From NCBI GenBank assembly GCA_038329895.1, contig JBBQNM010000067.1, positions 1-12,282 of the forward strand: DNA of 12,282 nt. The letters run 5' to 3'. This DNA comes from Mayfieldus sp038329895 (lineage in GTDB: Bacteria > Actinomycetota > Thermoleophilia > Solirubrobacterales > 70-9). The position numbers and the translations under genes are program-made. The notes below the pieces were generated by a model. It did no database searches, had not been told where the DNA came from, and saw only the letters and a list, made by a program, of their open reading frames with translations. Below, in pieces: positions 7,315 through 12,215 of this stretch (positions are counted from its first letter, which is position 1; each line of letters starts with the position of its first letter).

Positions 7315-7331
7315 TGCGGTCAGCAGTTTTC
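7305..7331 (+). terminator. Weak hairpin at the end of coaD
   Basis: GAAAACCTG (7305-7313) can pair with CAG (7321-7323) and GTTTTC (7326-7331), with a two-base bulge (CA) and a seven-base loop. It overlaps the coaD stop codon and ends the recG-rsmD-coaD unit. The stem is partly A-T and is not followed by a T-run, so it is a poor classical terminator. Confidence 0.22.
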
Positions 7332-7400
7332 TGTAGCGATGGGCGCTCGTTTGCAAAAAGCAGTGGAAATCAAGATCTCGGCGCCAAATCTGTTCGGGGT

Positions 7401-7409
7401 GCGTAGGCT
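7401..7409 (+). promoter_or_regulatory. Putative -10 element GCGTAGGCT before the SepIVA-like gene
   Basis: TAGGCT (7404-7409) fits TANNNT and ends 12 bases before the ATG at 7422, giving a predicted leader of only about 6 bases. The 107-bp spacer (7315-7421) is richer in A/T than the genes around it, as expected for a promoter region, and no Shine-Dalgarno precedes the ATG. A TACCGAC heptamer immediately follows (7410-7416) and recurs twice after the gene. Confidence 0.4.
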
Positions 7410-7421
7410 TACCGACCACAA

Positions 7422-7892
7422 ATGGACGTCCTGGTTCTCATAGACAAGCTCGACGACCTCGTCCACAACGCCAGGCCGGTCCCGTTGACCGACCAGGTGC
7501 GCGTCGACCGTGAGGAGGTTTACGACCTCTTGGACCAGATGCGCGCCACGATTCCCGAGGAGATAAAGCAGGCTCGCTGGATCGTCAAGGAGCGTCAGGA
7601 GATGCTCGCGGAGGCGAAGCGCGAGGCCGAGCGGATCGTCCGCGAGGCCCGCGAGCAGCAGTCACGCTTGATCGCCGACGAGGAAATCACAAAGCAGGCC
7701 GAGCGCGCCGCCGACGAGATCGTCGAGGAGGCGCGCGGCCGCGAGCGCGAGATCCGGCTCGGCGCCGAGGACTACGCCGACGAGATCCTCAACACGCTCG
7801 AGGTCAACCTTCAGAAGTTCCTCGCCGCCGTGCAGCGCGGCCGCGATCGTCTCGCCGGGCGCGACGAAGAGCCGGCCGAGATCGAGCAGTAA
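7422..7892 (+). CDS. SepIVA-like / DivIVA-type coiled-coil protein (short form)
   Basis: A 156-residue, highly charged, helical protein. Residues 1-50 (with LIDKLDDLVHNARPVPL and VYDLLDQMRATIPEEI) resemble the N-terminal region of mycobacterial SepIVA. Residues about 50-125 form a long Glu/Arg/Ala-rich heptad-like coiled coil with AKREAERIVREAREQ, and the end (YADEILNTLEVNLQKFL, then QRGRDRL) resembles the SepIVA C terminus. SepIVA is a DivIVA-domain septation factor in mycobacteria, encoded there next to the DUF177 gene and rnc; here DUF177 is two genes away and rnc lies further along the same strand. The coiled coil is much shorter than in the mycobacterial protein of about 245 residues. 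Other annotations such as ATP synthase B-like would rest only on coiled-coil composition. There is no signal peptide or membrane segment. The assignment is from remembered family sequence and context. Confidence 0.62.
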   Translation: MDVLVLIDKLDDLVHNARPVPLTDQVRVDREEVYDLLDQMRATIPEEIKQARWIVKERQEMLAEAKREAERIVREAREQQSRLIADEEITKQAERAADEIVEEARGREREIRLGAEDYADEILNTLEVNLQKFLAAVQRGRDRLAGRDEEPAEIEQ

Positions 7893-7930
7893 ACCGCCGG
7901 CAGGCGCATCCCCAGGTAGTGGTGGAGCCC

Positions 7931-7967
7931 TACCGACTATTGCCCTAGTTTGGCGTTTTACCGACTA
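7931..7967 (+). repeat. Direct repeat pair TACCGACTA (operator-like)
   Basis: Two exact 9-bp copies, 7931-7939 and 7959-7967, start 28 bp apart. The heptamer TACCGAC also occurs at 7410-7416 right before the SepIVA-like gene, so three copies bracket that gene. Between the two 9-mers lies TAGTTT, a possible -10. The arrangement could be a regulator binding site; no regulator gene is in the window. Confidence 0.4.
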
Positions 7968-8058
7968 GTGCGGTTGCAGGTGGGTGGCGGCGCTGGCAGA
8001 GTCCGACAAGGCACTACGGATTGAGCCACGGATGGCTTTGGCGTTCTACATCAGACCA

Positions 8059-8075
8059 GGCTCCAGAGCGGAGCC
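8059..8075 (+). promoter_or_regulatory. Hairpin in the 5' leader of the small Sm-like gene
   Basis: GGCTCC (8059-8064) and GGAGCC (8070-8075) are perfect inverted arms around the five-base loop AGAGC. It ends 15 bases before the ATG at 8091. It could modulate translation initiation of the small gene or be part of a terminator for upstream transcription; there is no T-run. Confidence 0.3.
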
Positions 8076-8090
8076 CGGCGGGGGTCCGCA

Positions 8091-8315
8091 ATGAGCGGGC
8101 TCGCCGCGACGCTGCGCGAAGCCGAGCCCGGGACCAGGGTCCGTCTGGAGATGGAGGACGGCAGCGAGGTCGCTGGCGCCCTTGGGCGGGTAAACGGCGA
8201 GACCGTCGATCTGGATGACGGTGACCAGCAGATCGAGCTGAGACAGGTGAAGCGCATGAATCTCGAGTTCAGCTCGACGCCGAAAAGCAGGGCGCAGCGC
8301 ACGCGAGCCGCTTAG
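8091..8315 (+). CDS. Small Sm/SH3-like beta-barrel protein, function unknown
   Basis: A 74-residue protein with coding-like G/C third positions. Residues 14-43 read GTRVRLEMEDGSEVAGALG then RVNGETVDLDD, which follows the Sm1-type pattern of alternating hydrophobic strands with a conserved DG turn and G-x-L; IELRQVKRMNLEF could form the last two strands. The tail is basic (TPKSRAQRTRAA). Such folds occur in LSm/Hfq and other small RNA-binding or scaffold proteins, but I do not recognise a named family. The ATG has only a weak G-rich stretch (GGGGG, 8080-8084) upstream. The stop overlaps by 4 bp the stop of the convergent methyltransferase gene. It is conceivable, but less likely, that this is a non-functional frame; codon use argues for a real gene. 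Confidence 0.6.
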   Translation: MSGLAATLREAEPGTRVRLEMEDGSEVAGALGRVNGETVDLDDGDQQIELRQVKRMNLEFSSTPKSRAQRTRAA

Positions 8316-8854
8316 CGGTAGTCGGCGACCACGGCCGCGAGGTCGTCCGCCGTCCAGACGACCTCGCCGCCGCACCACTCGGCCAGGTCCTCGGCGGTGT
8401 CGGGGAAGTCGACCTCGGGCTCCAGCGAAGCGATCTCCACTTCGGCCTTGACAACATCACCAAGCACCAAGGCCTTGGACTGCTCGCGCACCCGCCTGAA
8501 CAGCAGGTGCTTCTCGCCGTCGGTGAGGTGATGGACCGAGAGCACTGAGATCACCAGGTCCCAGGGCCCGTCGGGAAGTGGGTCCTCCATGCGCGCGAGC
8601 TGTACGTCCTCGACCAGCTCGCGGGCGCGGAAGACCATGTCGGGGCTGGAATCCAAGCCGGTGATCTGCGCCTCCGGGTATGCCTTGAGGATCCGCTTCG
8701 TGGTCTCGCCGGTCCCGATGCCGAGCTCCAACACGCGGGCGGGCGGGAACGGGATCGCGGCAACGGCCTGGTTCTGAAGCTCGTCGTAGCGGGGGACGTC
8801 GGCCCGAATCGCCTCCAGGTAGGTCTCGGATATGGAGTGAAATTGAGCGCTCAC
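8312..8854 (-). CDS. Class I SAM-dependent methyltransferase
   Basis: A minus-strand protein of 180 residues from the GTG at 8854. It carries the Rossmann SAM-binding motif VLELGIGTGETT (41-52), the acidic ribose-binding turn GLDSSPDM, and DLVISVLSVHHLTDGEK, all typical of small-molecule methyltransferases of the UbiE/Methyltransf_25 type. The substrate is not deducible. Start choice: in-frame ATGs at 8908 and 8875 are possible, but GTG 8854 has GAGG five bases upstream, begins just before the conserved helix (TYLEAIRADVPRYDELQ), and lies downstream of a possible minus-strand -10 TACGAT (8879-8874). The 8908 start would overlap the first codon of the divergent DUF177 gene. It converges with, and overlaps by 4 bp, the small Sm-like gene. 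Confidence 0.8.
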   Translation of the reverse strand: MSAQFHSISETYLEAIRADVPRYDELQNQAVAAIPFPPARVLELGIGTGETTKRILKAYPEAQITGLDSSPDMVFRARELVEDVQLARMEDPLPDGPWDLVISVLSVHHLTDGEKHLLFRRVREQSKALVLGDVVKAEVEIASLEPEVDFPDTAEDLAEWCGGEVVWTADDLAAVVADYR

Positions 8855-8890
8855 GCTAACCTCGGTGGCGATCATCGTAGTCGTCGTTCG

Positions 8891-8898
8891 AGGGGAGG
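8891..8898 (+). promoter_or_regulatory. Shine-Dalgarno AGGGGAGG supporting a TTG start
   Basis: This purine-rich stretch lies 9 bases before the TTG at 8908 and supports that rare codon as the start of the DUF177 gene. Confidence 0.6.
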
Positions 8899-8907
8899 CC
8901 GATCGCA

Positions 8908-9429
8908 TTGCCCGACCAAGCCAGCACCGTCGATCTCGCCCGCCTCTCGCTGTCCCACGGGGAGGCGGGGACCCTCCACGTGCCTGTGCGCCCGCTGCCG
9001 CTCGAGCTCGGCGGTCAGGACTACTCGGCCCAATCCGGGGTCCTCGACGCCCGCCTCGACGTGTCGCGCACCAATGCCGGCTACGCGCTGCGACTTCGCC
9101 TCGCTGTTCGCCTCGAAGGCCCCTGCCACCGCTGTCTCGATGACGCCGCGGTCGAAGTTCAGGTCGACGTCCGCGAGGTCGAGCACCCGAGCGCCGCCGA
9201 CGAGGAGCTTCGCAGCCCCTACGTCGACGGGGAGGAGCTCGAGGTCAGCCGTTGGGCCCACGACGCTGTCGCATTGGCTCTGCCGGGCCAAATCCTCTGT
9301 CGAGCGGATTGCGCCGGACTGTGCCCGGTCTGCGGCGAATCGCTCAATGACGCCGACCCAGAGGCCCACCGCCACGAGGGGGGAGGTGACCCACGGTGGG
9401 CGAAGTTGCGCGAGCTGCGCCTCGAATGA
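8908..9429 (+). CDS. yceD: YceD / DUF177 family protein
   Basis: A 173-residue protein with both hallmark clusters of the family: a central GPCHRCL (Cys73, Cys76) and a C-terminal CRADCAGLCPVCGESLN (Cys131, 135, 139, 142), probably a metal-binding element. The residues between form beta strands as in DUF177. Bacterial YceD is linked to 23S rRNA/large-subunit biogenesis, and its gene is very often immediately upstream of rpmF, as in E. coli and most phyla. Here rpmF is one gene away, separated by a GNAT gene. The start is TTG with a good Shine-Dalgarno (8891-8898). Its stop overlaps the GNAT ATG (ATGA), indicating translational coupling. Confidence 0.9.
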   Translation: MPDQASTVDLARLSLSHGEAGTLHVPVRPLPLELGGQDYSAQSGVLDARLDVSRTNAGYALRLRLAVRLEGPCHRCLDDAAVEVQVDVREVEHPSAADEELRSPYVDGEELEVSRWAHDAVALALPGQILCRADCAGLCPVCGESLNDADPEAHRHEGGGDPRWAKLRELRLE

Positions 9430-9872
9430 GGATCGAGCAGGTGGGCGAGGGCGACCTGGCCGACCTGCTGCCGATGATGCGCGCCTACTGCGACTTCTAC
9501 GAGGTTGCGCCCCGCGACGCCGATCTGGAGGGACTCGCGCGGGCGCTGATCGCCGACCCCGAGCTCGAGGGCGTCCAGCTGCTCGCCCGCGGCGACGGCG
9601 GTGAGCCGCTCGGCTTCGCCACCGTCTTCTGGAGTTGGCAGACGCTGAGTGCGGCGCGGGTCGCGGTGATGAACGATCTCTTCGTGGTGCCCGAGGCCCG
9701 CAAGCAGGGAGTCGGCCGGGCGCTGATCGAGGAGTGCCGGCGCCGCGCCGGCGAGCGGGGCGCCGCCGAGGTCGTCTGGGAGACGGCGCACGACAACGAG
9801 ACAGCGCAGCGCCTCTACCGCGCCGTCGATGCACGCGAATCACGCTGGCTCAGTTATTCGCTCGAGGTCTAG
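9426..9872 (+). CDS. GNAT family N-acetyltransferase
   Basis: A 148-residue protein with the GNAT acetyl-CoA-binding core: strand beta-4 and motif A in NDLFVVPEARKQGVGRAL (83-100), matching the R/Q-x-x-G-x-G/A signature (Arg92 to Gly97), followed by the motif B region ETAHDNETAQRLYRAVDA. It transfers an acetyl group from acetyl-CoA to an unknown amine. The ATG at 9426 overlaps the DUF177 stop; an earlier in-frame start at 9396 would overlap DUF177 more and adds nothing conserved. It is inserted between two genes, yceD and rpmF, that are usually adjacent. A role in modifying a ribosomal protein is an appealing guess from context, but nothing in the sequence shows it. Confidence 0.85.
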   Translation: MRIEQVGEGDLADLLPMMRAYCDFYEVAPRDADLEGLARALIADPELEGVQLLARGDGGEPLGFATVFWSWQTLSAARVAVMNDLFVVPEARKQGVGRALIEECRRRAGERGAAEVVWETAHDNETAQRLYRAVDARESRWLSYSLEV

Positions 9873-9889
9873 CCGGAGCTCGTCCCCGA

Positions 9890-9895
9890 TACCAT
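9890..9895 (+). promoter_or_regulatory. Putative -10 hexamer TACCAT before rpmF
   Basis: TACCAT fits TANNNT and ends 10 bases before the rpmF ATG in the 33-bp spacer after the GNAT gene, so a short-leader promoter driving rpmF-plsX-acpP-rnc is possible. No -35 is visible and read-through from the DUF177 gene is equally possible. Confidence 0.28.
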
Positions 9896-9905
9896 CCTCG
9901 CTTCG

Positions 9906-10130
9906 ATGGCCGTCCCCAAGAAGAGGACTTCGCGGGCGCGACGCGACAAGCGCCGCGCCACGCACAAGGTGTCGGCAGCGCGGCTCAACGAGTGCCCGCG
10001 CTGCCACAGCCCGCGCCTGCCACACCGGGTCTGCCCGGTGTGCGGCACCTACGCGGGGCGCGAGGTGATCCGCCACGAGGTCACCGAGGCGCCGGCGGCG
10101 CCGGCAGAGCAGGCCGAGCAGGAGGAGTAG
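9906..10130 (+). CDS. rpmF: 50S ribosomal protein L32
   Basis: A 74-residue protein starting with the classic L32 N terminus AVPKKRTSRARRDKRR, then the zinc-ribbon pairs CPRC (30-33) and CPVC (43-46) separated by the conserved LPHRV, and ending GREVI plus a low-complexity Ala/Pro/Glu tail. The four cysteines mark the zinc-containing form. L32 is assembled into the large ribosomal subunit. The tail is about 15 residues longer than a minimal L32. The end of this gene supplies the GGAGG ribosome binding site of plsX, which begins at the very next base after the stop, so expression of the two is likely coupled. Confidence 0.97.
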   Translation: MAVPKKRTSRARRDKRRATHKVSAARLNECPRCHSPRLPHRVCPVCGTYAGREVIRHEVTEAPAAPAEQAEQEE

Positions 10131-11165
10131 TTGGCCGCTGTGGTCGCCCTCGACGGCTTCGGTGCCGAGCGGGGGTTCGACGTGCTTGCCGAGGGCGCGC
10201 GCCAGGCCGCCGCGGGAGGGATTCGGCTGCGGGTCTTCGGGCCGCCCGGACAACTCCGCTTGGACGACGTCGATGGCGTCGAGGTCGTGCCGACCGAGGA
10301 ATGGATCAGCAACGAGGAGGAACCGGCAGCCGCGGTGCGCTCGCGACCCGAGGCATCGATCGTTCGCGCCGCCCGCGATGTCAGCGAGGGCAATGCGGGC
10401 GCCCTGGCGAGCGTCGGCTCGACAGGTGCGGCGATGGCCGCGGCGACCCTTGGGATACGACGCCTACAGGGGGTGCAGCGACCGGCGCTTGCCGCCGTGC
10501 TTCCTCTTCCCGGCAAGCAGGTCCTCTTCCTCGACGTCGGCGCAAACGTCGAGGTCCGCGCGCAGCACCTGATCCAGTTCGCCTTCCTGGGCGCCGCGTT
10601 CAGCGAGGCCGTGCTCGGGGTCGCCAGACCCAAGGTCGGCCTGCTCTCGGTCGGGGAGGAAAGCGGGAAGGGGACACCCGACGTCGTCGAGGCGCACGCT
10701 GCGCTCGCCGCCGCGGAGGGGATCGACTTCGTCGGCAACGTGGAGGGGGTTGACCTGCCGGCCGCGGTGGCCGACGTCGTGGTCACCGACGGCTTCACCG
10801 GGAACGTCGCTCTGAAGCTGATGGAGGGCACGGCCAAGGTCGTGACCGGGGCAATCCGCGACGCCGCGCGCTCCAACCCGATCGCGGCCGCCGGAGGGCT
10901 GCTGATGCGCCCGGCGCTGGGCGGCCTGCGCAAGGAGTTCGCCCCCGACACGACCGGGGGCGCGGTGCTGCTCGGCCTGCGCAGTCCCGCCGTGGTCGGG
11001 CACGGAGGCTCGGCCCCCGAGGGAGTCGCCAATGCGGTGCGATTGGCGGCCCGCTGCATCGAGCAGCGCGCGGTCGAGCGCACCGGGGACCTTCTGCGCA
11101 GGGGTCACGCGACACGGGGCGACCTCGCGCGGCCCGCTGGGTCGGCCGAGCGGATCGAGGCGTGA
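10131..11165 (+). CDS. plsX: Phosphate acyltransferase PlsX
   Basis: A 344-residue protein, near the usual roughly 330. PlsX interconverts acyl-ACP and acyl-phosphate, the acyl donor for PlsY. Supporting motifs are LDVGANVE, PKVGLLSVGEESGKG, DFVGNVEG, DVVVTDGFTGNVALK, GGLRKEFAPDTTGG and VVGHGGSAPEGVANAV. The start is TTG, directly after the rpmF stop with GGAGG (10121-10125) five bases upstream. Two normally strong motifs are changed: the N-terminal DAMGGD is DGFGAE (8-13), and SAGNTGA is SVGSTGA. The C terminus extends about 25 residues past the conserved core. It sits in the common rpmF-plsX arrangement; fabD and fabG, which often follow, are absent before acpP. Confidence 0.93.
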   Translation: MAAVVALDGFGAERGFDVLAEGARQAAAGGIRLRVFGPPGQLRLDDVDGVEVVPTEEWISNEEEPAAAVRSRPEASIVRAARDVSEGNAGALASVGSTGAAMAAATLGIRRLQGVQRPALAAVLPLPGKQVLFLDVGANVEVRAQHLIQFAFLGAAFSEAVLGVARPKVGLLSVGEESGKGTPDVVEAHAALAAAEGIDFVGNVEGVDLPAAVADVVVTDGFTGNVALKLMEGTAKVVTGAIRDAARSNPIAAAGGLLMRPALGGLRKEFAPDTTGGAVLLGLRSPAVVGHGGSAPEGVANAVRLAARCIEQRAVERTGDLLRRGHATRGDLARPAGSAERIEA

Positions 11166-11178
11166 TAGGAAGGGCACC

Positions 11179-11424
11179 ATGACCCGTGACGAGGTGATGA
11201 CCAAGGTGCGCGGACACCTCGCCGCCGAGCTCGAGATCGACCCCAGCAGGATCGAGGCCGTAACGCGCTTCAAGGAGGACCTCGAGGCCGACTCGCTCGA
11301 CCTCTACGAGCTGGTGATGGAGCTCGAGGACGACTACGGGATAAGGGTCTCCGAGGAGCAGGCGGCTCAGATCAAGACGGTCGGCGACGCGGTCGAGTTC
11401 GTGATCGAGCACGCGCCGGTCTGA
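11179..11424 (+). CDS. acpP: Acyl carrier protein
   Basis: An 81-residue acidic protein with the ACP signature EADSLDLYELVMELEDDYGI. Ser39 in DSL is the 4'-phosphopantetheine attachment site. The four-helix ACP pattern and final TVGDAVEFVIEH are typical. The ATG at 11179 is preferred over upstream in-frame starts because it gives the family length and has AGGAAGG (11168-11174) just upstream; it starts 13 bases after plsX. ACP carries growing acyl chains in type II fatty acid synthesis and provides the acyl-ACP used by PlsX. rnc follows 17 bases later, the plsX-acpP-rnc-smc order also seen in Firmicutes. Confidence 0.95.
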   Translation: MTRDEVMTKVRGHLAAELEIDPSRIEAVTRFKEDLEADSLDLYELVMELEDDYGIRVSEEQAAQIKTVGDAVEFVIEHAPV

Positions 11425-11441
11425 GTCGGGTACGAGGCCTG

Positions 11442-12161
11442 ATGCCGGAGCCGAGCGAGGGGACGGTAGGGGAAGAGCTGAAGACCGCGGCCGAGCCGCT
11501 CTCGGAGCTGATTGAGGCATTGCCCGAGGACTTGGCCAGCCAGGCGCTCACGCATCCCTCCTGGGTCGAGGACCGCACGATCTCCTACGAGCGGCTGGCG
11601 TTCCTCGGCGACAGCGTGCTCGGCCTTGCGGTCGCCTCGGAGGTCTTCTCGCGGTTCGCCGAGCAGGACAGCGGGCGCCTCACCAAGACGCTGAACCAGT
11701 CGGTAAGCGGGACATCCTGCGCGGCGGTCGGCCACGCCCTGGGCGTCCCCGAGCGGCTGCGCCAGACCGCCCCGGCGGACACCGGCGCCGGCATCCCGGT
11801 TGAGGTGCTGATCGGCGCAGAGCGCCCGCTGCCCGAGATCACCGAGGCGCTGATCGGCGCCTGCTATCTGGCCCACGGCTTCGAGCGCACCGCGTCCGCG
11901 GTCGCCGCCGCGTTCGGGCCGCAGATCGAGTTCGCCGCAAGAACCCGAGTCGACTTCAAGTCGGCGCTCCAGGAGCTGCTCGCCAGCCGCGGCGCGCTCG
12001 TAAGCTACGACGTGGTCAGCGAGGCGGGCCCGCCCCACGACCGGACCTTTGAGGTAGCGGCGATGCTCGATGGCGAGCAGGTGGGCCGCGGCGAAGGTAG
12101 AAGCAAAAAGACGGCCGAGCAGGCAGCCGCCGAAGAGGCCTTGGAGCGCCTCGATACCTAG
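11442..12161 (+). CDS. rnc: Ribonuclease III with altered active-site residues
   Basis: A 239-residue RNase III: an N-terminal endonuclease domain with the signature SYERLAFLGDSVLGLAV (48-64) and EALIGACYLAHGF (135-147), then a double-stranded RNA binding domain from about residue 170 (DFKSALQELLASRG) to SKKTAEQAAAEEAL. It processes rRNA precursors and cleaves double-stranded RNA as a dimer. Glu50, Asp57 and Glu135 match the catalytic Glu38, Asp45 and Glu117 of E. coli, but the position of Glu41 is Ala53 (codon GCG at 11598-11600), and that of Asp114 is Glu132. The ATG has GAGG (11434-11437) upstream. It lies 17 bases after acpP and upstream of smc, the common order. Identity is confident; full catalytic activity is open. 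Confidence 0.93.
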   Translation: MPEPSEGTVGEELKTAAEPLSELIEALPEDLASQALTHPSWVEDRTISYERLAFLGDSVLGLAVASEVFSRFAEQDSGRLTKTLNQSVSGTSCAAVGHALGVPERLRQTAPADTGAGIPVEVLIGAERPLPEITEALIGACYLAHGFERTASAVAAAFGPQIEFAARTRVDFKSALQELLASRGALVSYDVVSEAGPPHDRTFEVAAMLDGEQVGRGEGRSKKTAEQAAAEEALERLDT

Positions 12162-12215
12162 GTCCCGCTTCGCGTCCGATCCGCCCGCGAGCCTACGCAC
12201 CGCAGACCAGCCGCC

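Larger units (their letters stand above)
7893..8090 (+). promoter_or_regulatory. 198-bp gene-free region with short direct and inverted repeats
   Basis: No credible gene lies here. Visible structure includes GGTAG (7915-7919) pairing with CTACC (7930-7934), and direct repeats TACCGACTA at 7931-7939 and 7959-7967. CTAGT (7945-7949) and ACTAG (7964-7968) form a dyad, and TTTGGCGTT-Y-TAC occurs at 7949-7961 and 8037-8049. A perfect 6-bp hairpin, GGCTCC/GGAGCC (8059-8075), lies just before the next gene. TAGTTT at 7946-7951 fits a -10 pattern. It probably holds the end of the SepIVA-like transcript and the promoter/5' leader of the next gene; an unrecognised structured RNA is possible. Confidence 0.45.

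Noticed and set aside
7893..8090. tRNA or known riboswitch in the repeat-rich spacer
   Set aside because: No T-loop GGTTC consensus, no cloverleaf-compatible arms and no riboswitch core that I recognise.
8021..8218. 65-codon plus-strand frame starting with TTG at 8021
   Set aside because: Overlaps the better supported 8091-8315 frame; Arg-rich composition and no Shine-Dalgarno.
8872..9843. 323-codon minus-strand frame opposite DUF177 and GNAT
   Set aside because: Low-complexity Arg/Pro/Ala translation, antisense to two genes with diagnostic motifs.
9635..10753. 372-codon plus-strand frame across GNAT, rpmF and plsX
   Set aside because: Arg/Gly/Ala-rich translation without motifs, overlapping three clearly identified genes in another frame.
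12190..12203. Minus-strand copy of GGTGCGTAGGCT upstream of smc as a promoter
   Set aside because: It matches the 7399-7409 element on the opposite strand but would point into rnc antisense with no gene to drive; recorded as probable coincidence.
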